This document shows positions 10,909 to 22,929 of a DNA stretch of 64,000 nucleotides, one piece after another; position 1 is the first letter of the stretch; every line of letters starts with the position of its first letter. The DNA is taken from contig NC_080080.1 in NCBI RefSeq assembly GCF_949987535.1, positions 59,060,668 through 59,124,667 on the forward strand, read 5' to 3'. A model generated the notes under the pieces. It ran no database searches. It worked only from the letters and a program-made list of their open reading frames with translations, and had not been told where the DNA came from. A program made the translations under genes and the position numbers. This DNA is from Balaenoptera acutorostrata (Eukaryota; Chordata; Mammalia; Artiodactyla; Balaenopteridae).

Positions 10909-11700
10909 CGCTCTTAGCCTTGTACTTGGTTGGTTGGGCAGAAGAGAGGGGAGACTTGCCGAGAGGCAGGTGCCTTCCTGGCTACTCTCTGAAAATACCG
11001 AGTTCTTCCTGATGGATGAGTAGACATTGGCTCTATTCCAGGGCAATGGGTGTGGCAGGATTGGTCATAAATAGTGTTTTGGTAGAAATATTATGTGGGT
11101 GTTGGTCATTTCTCTGAGTATATAATTTAGGATTTTTAAAAGGGTATCTGGATGAGATACATATTTTTAAAAAGCTACAAGAAGGTGTCTCCTACTTCCA
11201 CTAACTAAGGGAATGAAATGGAATAAAATTTCTTTAGATAGTTCTTCATTGAGGCTGTTAAGAGTTGAATCTGATTAGTAGAGGAAGCTAAAGACATTTA
11301 CAGTCTCCTTGCTTTGGTTACTATGAATTATTAGTCATGCTGATTGACTAGTTAAGCATTTAAAGTCTTGGGAAGATCCCATTCTTGGCCTCTTAACTCT
11401 TCTGCTTTGCAGTAAGTATATTGTGACTGGAGAAATGAATAGAAGCAGAAAGGGTGCCTGTATTTTTTAAATTCATATTTTGGTAGGGTGTCATTTGGTG
11501 GTTTTTAGTGGTTAAGTCAGACTTTTTTTTTTTTGGTGTGTTCCTGGGAAAACCACATCATTTGAAGGTGCAGAAAAATGAGGTGTGGCTCAAACCGAAT
11601 TGGCTTTATTCTGGCTGGGGCAGTGGAGGAGCCCAAAGGAGAATTTTACTTAGCTTTCATACCTTACAGACTTTTTTTTTTTTTTTAAATCTCCAACAAG
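10909..11700 (+). other. TPD52: Intron upstream of TPD52 constant exon, with acceptor
   Basis: The intron ends in a T-rich tract (11671-11686) and the acceptor AG at 11699-11700. Some open frame extends upstream of the acceptor, but it is intronic. Confidence 0.6.
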
Positions 11701-11816
11701 GTCTACTGAGAACAGACCCAGTACCCGAGGAAGGAGAAGATGTTGCTGCCACTATCAGTGCCACTGAGACCCTATCAGAGGAGGAGCGAGAAGAGCTAAG
11801 AAGAGAACTTGCAAAG
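11701..11816 (+). CDS. TPD52: TPD52 coding exon (first exon shared by all isoforms)
   Basis: This 116-nt exon encodes (G)LLRTDPVPEEGEDVAATI... through ELAK, the acidic, PEST-like N-terminal part of D52 proteins. The first codon (Gly) takes its first G from the upstream exon, so the intron before it is phase 1. The exon ends in a complete Lys codon (phase 0) at the donor GTAAAG. The acceptor is AG at 11699-11700. Human TPD52 has glutamine where this sequence has arginine in SEEEREELR (from memory). The leading residues of every isoform come from first exons outside the window. The end of this exon begins the heptad pattern of the coiled coil that mediates homo- and heterodimers with TPD52L1 and TPD52L2. 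Confidence 0.95.
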
Positions 11817-12218
11817 GTAAAGGCGCAATCCTTCTGGAACTTCATGTTTTGCACTTAATATATTGTCATTTGTTTTTCTAAAGCACATGGTAATATCGTA
11901 GAGTCAGTTTCAGGGCAGAGAAAGCAACATGTGTTTACTCTCCTAGAGATCTTGAGAGGGGGAGAGGAGATGAGGGAGTGTGAGATCAGTCGGTTTTTAT
12001 ATGAGGGAAGGTATGTACGGGTAAAGTGGATCTGAGAAGTGGGGTGTGAAGTGGGAAATGGATGAGGGCTACTAGTGAATATCTTCTAAGTGACCTCACT
12101 AACCCCGATGCGCTTGGCTCTTCAGCTGCTTCACTGACTTTTTTCTCCCCTTGGCAGTGTTGTGGACAGAGGTACTTTGAACCTTCTTTCCATACTTTCC
12201 TCTCTCCCTCCCTCCCTT
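11817..12218. other. Intronic sequence, nothing recognised
   Basis: Start of the 9.3-kb intron between constant exons. No feature beyond the donor GTAAAG at 11817 was recognised. Confidence 0.4.
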
Positions 12219-15200
12219 TTTTTTTTTTCTTAAAATTAACCATTGTAAAGTGTACAGTTCAGTGGCACTCAGCATATTCACAATGCTGTGCAATTATCAT
12301 CTCTATCTAGCTCCAAACATTTTTAGCACATCCAAAGGAGACCTCATATTCACTAAGCTGGCATCCCCAGTTTTCCCTTCCTTAGCCCCTGGCGACAATT
12401 AATCTGCTTTCTCTCTCTATGGATTTACCTATTCTGGATATTTCATTTAAATGGAATCACATATCATGTGACTTTTGGTATCTGACTTTTATCCTTTAGT
12501 ATAATGTTTTTGAGGTTCATCCTTGTTGAGCTTGTATTGGTACTTCACTGCTTTTTTGTGGCTGAATAATATTCCATTGTATTTATCTTCCATATTTTGT
12601 TTATCCGTTCATCTGTTGATGGATATTTGGGTGGTTTCCACCTTTTGACTATTGTAGATACTGAGCTAGGGAATATTTGTGGAAAACTGCTTGTTCGAAT
12701 ACCTATTTCTAATTTCTTTGGGATATACCCAGAAGTGGAATTGCTCGTCACATGGTAATTCCATGTGTAACTTTTTTTTCAGACCTGCCAGCCTGTTTTC
12801 ACAGCAGGGACACCATTTCACATCTCCATCAGCAACTTCTGTACATCCTTGCCAACATTTTTTATTTTCTGTCTTTTTGACTATAGCCATCTTAGCGAGT
12901 GTAAAGTGGTATCTCATTGTGGTTTTGGTTTGTATATCACTAATGACGAATGATATTGAGCATCTTTTCATGTGCTTATTAGTCGTTTATATGCCTTCTT
13001 TGGAGAAATGTCTATTCAAACCTCTGCCATGTTCTTAAAACATTATTTGTCTTTTTGTTGTTGAGATGTAAGAGCTCTTCCTATATCCTGGATACTAGAC
13101 CCTGATTAGAAATTAATTTGCAAACATTTTCTCCCATTCCATACATTGTCCTTTTACTTTCTTCATAGTGTCTTTTTTTTTTTCAAAAGAAAATTTATTT
13201 ATTTATTTATTTGGCTGCACTGGGTCTTAGTTGCGGCACGCGGGATCTTTAGTTGCATCATGCAAACTCTTAGTTGCAGGATGTGGGATCTAGTTCCTTG
13301 ACCAGGGATCGAACCTGGGCCCCCTGCATTGGGGGCACAGAGTCTTAGCCACTGGACCATCAGGGAGGTCCCTCTTCATAGTGTCTTAATGCACAAAGGT
13401 TTTAAAGTCTGATGAAGTCCAATTTATTTTTTCTCTAGTTGCTTGTCCTTTTGGCATTATATCTAAGGATCCATTTCCAAAACTCAAATCATGAAGATTT
13501 ACACTATGTTTTCTTCTAAAAGTTCTCTCTTATATTTAAGTCTGTGATCCATTTTGAGTTAATTTTTGTGTATGGTTTGTGGTAGGGTTCAACTTCATTC
13601 TTTCACATGTGACTTTAGTTTTATTAGCACCATTTGTTGAGAGATTATCCTCACTGAATGCTTTTGGCATTCTTGTCAAAAATCATTTCACATAGATGTA
13701 AAGGTTTCTTTCTGGACTCTCAATTCTGATATATTCATCTATATGTCTGTCTTTCTGAGTGTACCACACTCTTTTGATTACTATAGCTCTGTAGTAAGTT
13801 TTGAATCGAGAAGTATGACTTTTTCACCTTTTTCTTCTTTTTCGAAATTGTTATTTAAGGTCTCTTGCAATTCTATATGAATTTAGAATCTACTTTTCTA
13901 CCCACAAAAAATGCCGTTGGGATTTTGATACGGCTTTTATTGAATATGAGGATTGATTTGGGAGAGTATTGCCACCTTAACAATATTAAGTCTTACACTC
14001 CATGAATGTGGAGTGTTTTTTCATTTGTTTAGGTCTTCTTTAATTCCTTTTAGCAATGTTTTATAGTTTTCAGTGTACAAATCTTATACTTCCTTAGTTA
14101 CCTTTATTCTTTTTGATGTGATTATAAATGGAATTTTCTTAATTTACTTTTCAGATTTTTCATTGCTACTGTATAGAAATACAGCTGAAGTTTCCATGTT
14201 AATCTTGTATCCTGCAACTTTGCTGAATTTGCTTATTAGCTCTAATAGATTTTTTGTGGATTATTTAAGAATTTTCTATATATAAGATAATGTTATCTGC
14301 AATTAAAGGTCGTTTTACTCTTCCTTTCCATTTTAGATGCCTTTATTTATTTTTCTTCCCTATTGACCTGGCTGAAACCTCAGTGCTATGTTGAATAGCA
14401 GCAGTGACAGTGGGCATCCCTGTCTTCTTCCTAATCTTGGGAGAAATGCTTTCAATATTTCCCCATTCAGTATGGTGATAGCTTTCATTTTTTTATAAAT
14501 GCACTTATTCATGTTGAGGAAGTTCCCTTCTATTCCTAGTTTGTTAAGTGTTTTTTTCATGAAAGGGTGTTGGGTTTTGTCAAATGCTTTTCTGCACCTT
14601 ATTAAGATGATCATGTATTTTTTTTCCCTTCAGTCAATTAATATGGTATATTACATTGATTGATTTTCATATGTTGAATCATCCTTGCATTCCTAGGATA
14701 AATCCCACTTTATCCTAGGTGTATGTATTCTAGGTCATGGTGTATAATCCTTTTAATATGCTTCTGGATTTGGTTTGCTTGTATTTTGCTGAGTATTTTT
14801 GCACCTATATTCATGGGAGAGATTGACTTGAAGTTTTCTTGTGATATCTTTATCTGGCTTTTGTATCGTAGTAATGGCGGGCCTCTTCGAATGAGTTAGG
14901 AAGTTTTCCATTCTCTTCTGTTTTGTGGAAGAATTTGAGAAGAATTGGCCTTATTTCTTTTTTGTTTGGTAGAATTCACCAGGGAAGCCTTCTGGTCTTG
15001 GACTTTTCTTTGTTGGAAGATTTTTGATTATTCGTGCAATTGCTTTACATGTTATAGATCTGTTCAGATTGTCTATTTCTTCTTGGGTCAGTTTTGACCA
15101 TTTGTGAATTTCTAGGATTGCATCCATTTCACTTAGGTTATCTAGTTTGTTGGCATACAATTGTTCATAATATTTTCTTATAATCCTTTTTATTTCTATA

Positions 15201-15950
15201 AGGTTGGTAGTAGTGTTACCACTTCTATTTCTGATTTTAGTTATTTGCATCTTCTCTTTTTTTTTTACTCTGTCAGTCTAGCTAAAGGTTTGTCAATTTT
15301 GTTGATCTTTTCAAGGAACAGCCTTTGATGTCATTGATTTTTTGCTATTGTTTTTCTATTCTCTATTTTGCTTATATTTAATCTTTATTATTCTCTTCCT
15401 TTTGTTAGATTTGGGTTTAGTTTGCACTTCTATTTCTAGGTCTATAAGGGTGTAGAGTTAGGTTATTGATTTGAGATCCTTTTTATTAATGTAGGCATTT
15501 GCAGCTATAAATTTCCCTCTGAGCACTACTCCTACTACTTCTCATAAGTTTTAATATGCTGTGTGTTTGTTTTCATTTGTCTCAAGGTATTTTGTAATTT
15601 CCTTTGTGATTTCTTCTTTGACTCATTGGTCGTTTAAGAGTATGTTGTTTAATTTTGATAAATTTATGAATTTTCCAATTTTCATTTTGTTTTTGATTTC
15701 TAGTTTCATTCCATTATGGTTGATAAAGATATTTGGTATGATTTTAAATTTATTGAGACTTGTTCTGTTGCCTAACATATGCTCTGTCCTGGAGAATGTC
15801 CTGTGTACATTTGAGAAGAAGGTGTATTTACTGTTTTGGGGTGAGGTGTTCTATTTATGTCTGTTAGCTCTAGTTGGTTTATAGTGTTGTTCAGGTTTCC
15901 TGTTTCCTTTTCACTTATCTGTTTGTTCAATCCACTTTTTTACATCAGCT
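12219..15950 (-). mobile_element. LINE-1 (L1M-type) ORF2 and 3' end, decayed, minus strand
   Basis: This is a 3.7-kb antisense L1. On the minus strand, open pieces at 14360-14614 and 14951-15250 are recognisable as reverse transcriptase and upstream ORF2, and 12666-12971 as the ORF2 C-terminus. Frameshifts and stops break the frame throughout, so no functional enzyme is encoded. A younger SINE (13175-13373) splits it. The 5' part of the L1 is absent. Confidence 0.8.
13175..13373 (-). mobile_element. CHR-type SINE nested in L1
   Basis: A reverse-oriented SINE with a TTTA-repeat tail and the tRNA-like head ending near 'ccatcagggaggtccc'. The exact 14-bp target-site duplication CTTCATAGTGTCTT lies at 13161-13174 and 13374-13387. 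It is inserted in the older L1 and is therefore younger. Confidence 0.9.
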
Positions 15951-16239
15951 TTTATAAACTAGGTGGGGATAGGATGGGTAAGGCAGGTTGGTGATAAGCC
16001 CTACGAGGAGAGTAAGAATTAAAAATATTGAGTATGTGGTACATGCCTAATATTGTTATTTTGAAAAGAGAAAACAAAAATACTTTTTCCACAAGTTATT
16101 TATGTTTAGTGCTGAAACACAAAAAAACATCAAAGAAAATTAAAATTACCTACAGCGTAAAAGTTTTAGATTACCTGTTTCCAGATTTCCAGACTTTTTG
16201 CTATGTATGTATTGCTATAACATATTTCAGTATTTTATG

Positions 16240-16960
16240 AAGGCATCAGAATACACATCTATAACTTTTCTTCACTTAACTGAATTTCAAAAAAAATTTT
16301 GTGCCAGTAAATAATCTTCTAAAACATCATTTTAAATTGCTACATAGCCCATTTTTTAATTGCTTCAAGCTCATTTTTAGTTAATGGACAAATTATTTAT
16401 AAACATTTAGTTGTTTTCCTTTTTTGCTATTATGAACAGTGTTTTGATGGAAGTACTTACATATAATCCTTTAGGCACCTCTTTAATTAGTTCTTTAGAA
16501 TAAATTCCTAGAAGTAGAATCCCTGGGTCTACTGGGTTTTAAGGTCACAGAGTCATTCCCGTGTACACCAACAAGGCCAAAATGCTATCCAGAAGATTTC
16601 TCATAGTATGTGAGAGAGTAGTTTTTCCAAATCCTTGCCTGCTCTCAGTATAATTATGTCATTATCAGTAATATTAACTTAACAGTAATAGCACTTAATA
16701 TAGGTCTAAATCTCCCAATAGATTATGTAATGTTATTTAACAAATGAAGTTATCAGACATATGATATGTAAACGTTTTCCCCCATTCTGTGTGTTTTCCT
16801 TTTCACTTCCTTTTCACCCTTTGACACACAGAAGTTTCTAATTTCGATGAAGTTGAATTTATCTGTTTTTCCTTTGGTGACTTGTGCTTTAGTTGTCACA
16901 TGTCAGAAACCATTGCCTAATCCAAGATTATGGAGATTAAGGTCATAAGGTAGTGCACTG
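16240..16960 (-). repeat. LINE-1 (old L1M-type) fragments
   Basis: It contains reverse-strand L1 text such as 'tttgctattatgaacagtg' and 'gaataaattcctagaagta', then 'gttgaatttatctgtttttcc'. Several deletions are apparent. Confidence 0.6.
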
Positions 16961-17099
16961 CAGCACTGGGTTTTGTGTCCAGGTCTTCATGAACTCTGAT
17001 GCATGTGCATATATCCTTTTATTTGTATAGTATTCACGTTTTATCAGAAGTTTATCCAATTTTTCTGAAAACTCCATGAGATACGGCAGATATACTATT

Positions 17100-17215
17100 A
17101 CTTTACCTCATATCATATATGACATTGTGATATCACAGTATTATCATAATAATCATGATATCATAATAATGATAATAATAATAATTAGATATAATAAAAT
17201 TATTTACATTTAAAG
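17100..17215. repeat. AT-rich low-complexity (ATA/ATG repeats)
   Basis: ATAATAATGATAATAATAATAATT-type degenerate trinucleotide repeat, with ATGATATCA palindromic words. Confidence 0.7.
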
Positions 17216-17299
17216 CAAATGGTAATGTTCCGTTTTTTACATTAGAGTCACTGCTTGAAATAGTTGTAGAAATTAAATAAAATGGAGATAAAAAACATT

Positions 17300-18720
17300 A
17301 GTTTTTTTTTACTCCTTTTTGAGATATAATTTACATACCATCAAATTCATCCTTTTAAAGTGTACAGTTCTTGATTTATATATATTCACAAGGTTATACA
17401 ACTATCACTACTACCTAATTCCAAAACATTTTCATCACCCCAAAAAGGAACCCTGTTCCCATTAGCATTCACTCCCAATCCTCCCTCTCCCCAGTCCCTG
17501 GTAACCACTAATCTACTTTCTATTTCTATAGATTTGTCTGTTCTGGGCATTTCCTATAAATGGAATCAAACAACATATGGTCTTTTGTGACAGGCTTCTT
17601 TCACTTAGTATAATGTTTCCAAGGTTCATCCATGTTGTAATCATATCAGTGCTTCATTCCTTTTAATGGCTGAATAATATTCTGTTGTATAGGTATATAC
17701 CACATTTTGTTTATTCATTCATCAGTTGTTGGATATTTAGATTGTTTCTACTTTTTGGCTATTATGAATAATGCTACTGTGAACATTCATGTACAGGTTT
17801 TTGTTTGAACATATGCTTTCAGTTCTCTTGTTATATACCTAAGAATGGAATTTCTGGGTCATATGGTAACTCCATGTTTAACTTTTTGAGGAACTGTCAA
17901 ACTGTTTTGCTGCCAAACTGCACAATTTTACATTCCCACCAGCAACGTATGAGGGTTCCAATTTCTCTACATCCTTGTCAGCACTTGTTATTGTTTGTCT
18001 TTTTGATTACAGCCATCCTAGTGGGGGTGAAGTAGTATCTCATTTGCACTTCTCTAATTACTAATGAATGGTATTGGCCATCTTTTCATATGATTATTGG
18101 TCATTTGTATATCTTCTTTGGCAGAATGTCTATTTAAATCCATTGTCCATTTTAATTGGATTATTTGTCTTTCTGTGATTGAGTTGTAAGTGCTCTTTAT
18201 GTATTTTGCATACTAGACCCTTATCAGATATATAATTTGCAAGTATTTTCCCCATTCTGTTAGTTGTCTTTTTACTTTCATGATGCTGTCCTTTGAAGCA
18301 CATCAGTTTTAAATTTTGATGATGTCAATTTATCTATTTTTTCTTTGGTTGCTTGTGCTTGAGGTATCATATCTAAGAGATGTTGCCTAATCCAAGGTTA
18401 TTAACATTTACCTCTGTGTTTTCTTCTAAGAGTTTTATTGTTTAGCTTTTTCATTTAGATTTCTGATCTATCTTAATTTTTATATATGGTCTGACTTAGG
18501 GATCCAACCTCATTCTTTTGCATATGGAAATTCAGTTGTCCCAGCACCATTTGTGGAAAAAAAACTACTCTTTTCCACTGACTTATCTTGGTACCTTTGT
18601 TGAAAATCAGTTGACCATAAATGTGCAGGTTTATTTCTGGACTCTTAGTTCTACAACACAATCTTAATTACCATAGCTTTGTAGTAACTTTTCCACTCAT
18701 TATTCCATAATTAAGGAATT
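17300..18720 (-). mobile_element. LINE-1 (L1M-type) 3' end, minus strand
   Basis: A second antisense L1. It begins with the T-rich end of the polyA tail (17300) and contains '...aagtgtacagttc', 'tggaatcaaacaacatatgg' and 'tggctgaataatattctg', then the ORF2 C-terminal region up to about 18,720. The frame is broken. Confidence 0.75.
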
Positions 18721-18984
18721 GTTGCTGTGGTATTCTGAGCTTGAGCTAGGTAGGTATGTTAGCACAATCAACAACAAAAGCAGGGAATGTACTGGGTCAT
18801 GTATTGTTCAGAAAGATTTACAGTGGTCTTTCTTTCTGACTTTCATTAGGGCAAGTGAATACTTCAGGGACGGGTCAAGGGGTAGAAAACTTAACCTTTA
18901 AGTCTAGTCTTTGAAGTATCTGAAATTTGGAGTTCAGGTAAAGAGAAATATTAGAAAGCTAACAATATGCAATGAGAATTAGCC

Positions 18985-19095
18985 AGTAAACTGAGAAGCA
19001 GAGTCAGAAAACCTGAGTTAAAATTCTGGTTCCTACATTATTAGTTTGGTGACTTAGGGCAAGTCATTTAATTTACTTGATTTTGAACCTTATTC
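18985..19095 (+). repeat. MIR SINE fragment
   Basis: The words 'gagtcagaaaacctgagtta' and 'gtgacttagggcaagtcattt' match the MIR core. Confidence 0.6.
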
Positions 19096-19473
19096 ATCAC
19101 TGTTGCCCTTTTCTTCTCATATTCCACTTTGTCAATATACTTCTCAAACTGTGACTTCCCAAAAGGGTACAATATGTGCGGTCCTGTCTCATAAGCACAG
19201 AGGACTATTTTTGTTCTGGGCCTGTATTCTAATTAAGGCCATCTGAGAGTATGTTATTCTTTTTTTTTTGGCAGCTGCCACCACATCACATTTGATTTAT
19301 CCTTCTTTCCTTTTGTTGAGTACTGTCAGTTCGCTTAACAATACTCTGTTGTTTTTACAGGCCATGTTGTCTTTGAGCTCATAGAAGTGTTGTGTAGGTC
19401 AAGACTAAGAATATGGCTTTGCCACAAGCGAAGAGAAGCATTCTTCTGGGGGTCTTGAATATTAATGAATGTA

Positions 19474-19805
19474 TGGTCGTCCCTCGGTATCTGCAGGGGG
19501 TTCATCCCAGGACCCCTGTGGATATCAAATTCCACAGATGCTCAAGTCCCTTATGTAAAATGGTGCAGTATTTGCATATAACCTATGCGCGTCCTTCCAT
19601 ATGCTTTAAATCATCTCTCGATTACTTATAACACCTAATACAACGTAAATGCTATGTAAGTACAATGTAAATGCTATGTAGATAGCTGCCGGCACATGGC
19701 AAGTTCAGGTTTTGTTTTTTTGGAACTTTTTTTTTTCTGAATATTTTCAGTCTGCAATTAGTTGCATCTGTGGATGTGGAACCCGTTTATACAGAAGGCC
19801 AACTG
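19474..19805. mobile_element. MER2-type Tigger DNA transposon
   Basis: The ends are inverted copies ('ggtcgtccctcggtatctgc' against 'acagaaggccaactg'), flanked by the TA target dinucleotides expected of Tc1/mariner elements (19472-19473, 19806-19807). It is about 332 bp and non-autonomous. The same family recurs in deleted form at 45345-45486. Confidence 0.75.
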
Positions 19806-20099
19806 TATTTTAGGGACCCACTTTTTCAACCTCCTGGGACAAAAGTCTTTTCCACCTGGTGTCTGTTTCTCTCTGTGGGTCTGCCCTTTCCCTCTGTTTT
19901 CCTGGCTTAGGCTTTTCCTTTACTCTGTAAGTCTTTTTTATTTTTTTTCTTCATAGTTTCTGTTTATAGTTTTGGCCCCTCAAGTATATTTAAGCTTCTG
20001 TAACATCTCAAAATCTCACTGAGCCCCACCTGTACTTCAGGGCTTCTTTATCCAAGCTTCTACTCTCAATGTGATCATAGTTTCTCAAACTACATTCCT

Positions 20100-20405
20100 T
20101 TTTTTAATATATATACAAATTTATTTATTTATTTATTTTTGGCTGCATTGGGTCTTCGATGCTGCGCGCGGGCTTTCTCTAGTTCCGGTGAGCGGGGTCT
20201 ACTCTTCTTTGCAGTGCGCGAGCTTCTCATTGCAGTGGCTTCTCTTGTTGCGGAGCACGGGCTCTAGGTATGCAGGCTTCAGTAGTTGTGGCGCATGGGC
20301 TTAGTTGCTCCGCGGCACGTGGGATCTTCCTGCACCAGGTCTTGACCCCATGTCCCCTGCATTGGCAAGCGGATTCTTAACCACTGCGCCACCAGGGAAG
20401 CCCTT
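20100..20405 (-). mobile_element. CHR-type SINE
   Basis: A reverse-oriented, nearly full-length SINE with a TTTA tail. The body runs from 'gcattgggtcttcg' to the head 'actgcgccaccagggaagcc'. The target-site duplication AAACTAC(A/G)TTCCT lies at 20087-20099 and 20406-20418, with one substitution. Confidence 0.92.
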
Positions 20406-20418
20406 AAACTACGTTCCT

Positions 20419-21099
20419 GAATGAGACTGGCTGGTGGCCACCTGATGGGTTGGCTGACCTTGGGTCGGGAGTGCATTTCTAACCACCAAGCTGAGGCTGG
20501 TCAGTCAGCATCAGAGGGTCCACACCTCTGCCGGACTCTCTGGGGGAGACAGTGTGATTTATTTATGCTTGTGACTTTGGCAGGTACGGAGGCTGACAGG
20601 GTGAGCTCCGGTTTATACTAGCGTATAAACTCCTATGAAATACGCAAGAAAGTTGGATTTTGATTTGGCATGGTTGTGTGTATCTTGGTGGGGATGGAGA
20701 TTAGTTTGACTTAATACACAAATGTGAGTTTTTATGGGCATTCAAGCAGCAGTGTTCAGCTGGAAATGCAGACCCAGCAGTCGGGAGAGTGGCTGTTAGA
20801 GTATGATTATTATCTGTGTAGAGGTTTGAGCCCTTAGCCTCTGTGAGGTAACTGAGTAAGGAGGCGGAGAAGGCTGGGGACGACTCAAGATGGAAATACA
20901 GAGAAGAGAGGAAAGCAGCTTTACAGGAGAGATCAACATGTAACTGGTTTACGTAACAACATATCATATGTTGTTTTTAAAGAGGCAGATAAATGAATCA
21001 AAAATGTTTTAAAATGACTAGAAATTTGAGTATAGTTTTGTGCTAACCATCTGAACTTTTTGAATGACTGTATACCTACCCCAACCCCGTTCCTCACAG
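20419..21099 (+). other. Intronic sequence up to TPD52 acceptor
   Basis: No repeat was named here. The intron ends with a C/T-rich tract and CAG at 21097-21099. Confidence 0.4.
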
Positions 21100-21248
21100 G
21101 TAGAAGAAGAAATCCAGACTCTGTCTCAAGTGTTAGCAGCAAAAGAGAAGCACCTAACGGAGATCAAGCGGAAACTCGGGATCAATTCGCTACAGGAACT
21201 AAAACAGAACATTGCCAAAGGGTGGCAAGATGTGACAGCCACGTCTGC
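21100..21248 (+). CDS. TPD52: TPD52 coding exon (coiled-coil core)
   Basis: This 149-nt exon encodes VEEEIQTLSQVLAAKEKHLT... to DVTATS plus two bases of an Ala codon. It carries most of the family's leucine-rich coiled coil, the segment through which D52-family members form homo- and heteromers, and ends in the conserved GWQDVTATSAY region. The acceptor is CAG at 21097-21099. The donor is GTACGT at 21249, which splits the alanine codon (GC|G, phase 2). Against human TPD52 (from memory) the visible change is threonine for alanine after EKHL. No break in the frame. Confidence 0.96.
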
Positions 21249-21544
21249 GTACGTTCCCTTGATTCTACATTGTTCTAGAAACTGTAAAGGACACTTTGCC
21301 CTTTTTTCTGGGGACGGGATCGAAAGGCACTAAGGACGTTTCTGCAGCTTTTCTCTGTACTGTGCAGGGCACTGCCCGTTCCACCCCCCGTCCCCCGATT
21401 CTCAAGTGTATCTGACCCTTCTCTAACTTCAGTCTTTCAGACTGTTCTAGGGAATAGAAAGAAAACCAACCTCATACGTGAGTTGCAGAAATAAAATCTA
21501 AGCTCTAAAAATGTTATATATTGACTTACCAGATATATACATGA

Positions 21545-21705
21545 GTCGCTTAATCCTCAGAATAACCCAGAAGAGTGGGTAGTGAGATAGCCCTAGATAA
21601 GGAAACAGGATCAGATAAGTTTTGAGGTCACAAACCTCTCAAAGTATGGAGGCAGAATTTGAACTCACGTCTGGCCCAGTACAGAGCCAGTCTTTTTTTT
21701 TTTTA
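21545..21705 (-). repeat. MIR SINE
   Basis: Reverse-strand MIR words: 'taatcctcagaataaccc', 'aaggaaacaggatcagataag' and 'ggcagaatttgaactcacgtctgg'. Confidence 0.6.
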
Positions 21706-22827
21706 CCCTGTTCTATACATACCATAAGACTCTCAGGTCACCGTCTGTGATGTGTGCTGGTGGCAGAGGACCACCCCTTAATCTTTTGGTCTTTTTGGTC
21801 ACACAGTTTTGATACGACATTGTCATGATGCAGTTTTGTTTCCCAGCACAAGGAGGAACAGGCTTGTAGTAACAGTCTCTGAACTGTGTTCTCTGTTCAG
21901 TCCCATCTGCCGAGCTGGTGACCAGCAGCGGTGAGGCTGACTGCATCCTGACATGACAGCACGAGGGTGACCATCTCCACTTTCTACCCATATAAGTAGG
22001 CAGTGGGAAACATGCAGGACACCATTCTTTGTATCATCATAAACTGGGTTTTTTTTTTTTTTAGTATTTGATCTTGACGGGGTTAGTAAAAATGCCTGAG
22101 CATTCCTTTCTACAATGTGGGGATCTTAACCTCTTTAGTGCAAGTACCATATTCTCTCGTTTTTGTTTTAGTTTTTCCCTTCACTAATCCCCGTGTAGAT
22201 GGGAGGAGGGAGATGGTAAATTATACCTTTGTGCTATAGCAAATATCCCACTCAAGTCATTTGAAGTATTGTACCTTTTGCGTACCCCGTTGAGAATACA
22301 CTGGTCCTTATTTGGTAGCTCAACAGATATGCAAAATTGAAAAAAAATCTTTATGCCCCCAAAATTGATTTGGATAATAAAAAGTACCCATGGGTCCTAC
22401 CTTGCTTCTGGCCCCTTTTTAGGAGATAAAGTTGTGAAAGACACATGAGGAATTTGATTTCATTTTTGTTTTATTTAGCTTAAGTGGAAAAGGGGAAAAA
22501 TAAAGATATATAATTTCATTCAACCTATGGCTCATTTTGATCTTGGCTCCATGACTATTTTTAGCCCTTACCCGGATTTCTTTGGCCCTGCCTTTATAGG
22601 CCTCTATCTTTCTGGCTGTCCTAGAGCACTGCAGAAGGTTGTATCTGAAATGATGGTTAAGTAAAAGATGATGTGATCATGCTGACCTGGTGCTCGTGAA
22701 GAATTTTAGGTGTTCTAAATTTTTTTTTTGAGAGTTCTCAAGAGGTGGTCGTCACTGAATTCTAAATAACTGATACTGGAAAGGTTAGCTTACTTTCTTT
22801 GCTTTGTTCTTTTATCAATTAATATAG
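21706..22827. other. Intronic sequence up to TPD52 acceptor
   Basis: Short poly-T tracts near 21695 and 22050 and otherwise unassigned sequence. It ends 'caattaatatag' with AG at 22826-22827. Confidence 0.4.
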
Positions 22828-22929
22828 GTACAAGAAGACCTCTGAAACCTTATCTCAGGCTGGACAGAAGGCTTCAGCTGCTTTTTCATCTGTTGGATCA
22901 GTCATCACCAAAAAGCTGGAAGATGTAAA
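22828..22929 (+). CDS. TPD52: TPD52 coding exon (post-coil helical region)
   Basis: This 102-nt exon completes the split Ala codon and encodes YKKTSETLSQAGQKASAAFS... through LEDV plus AA of a Lys codon. The acceptor is AG at 22826-22827 and the donor is GTACGT at 22930. The region is essentially invariant among TPD52 orthologues. It ends in phase 2, as does each of the two cassette exons that follow. This lets the gene splice directly to 33678 (making Lys-Asn) or include either cassette without a frame change. Confidence 0.96.

Noticed and set aside
11508..11700. In-frame extension upstream of the first TPD52 exon (starting MVKSDFFFFG)
   Set aside because: It is intron read-through: the acceptor AG at 11699-11700 and the known TPD52 sequence show that coding starts at 11701.
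1..11700. TPD52 first exons in the upstream part of the window
   Set aside because: I looked for the known N-terminal starts (MDRGEQ-type and the longer prostate-type N-terminus) and for a CpG island, and found neither.
12679..13038. Plus-strand 119-codon frame
   Set aside because: It is the antisense of a decayed L1 ORF2. The minus-strand frame is the biologically meaningful one.
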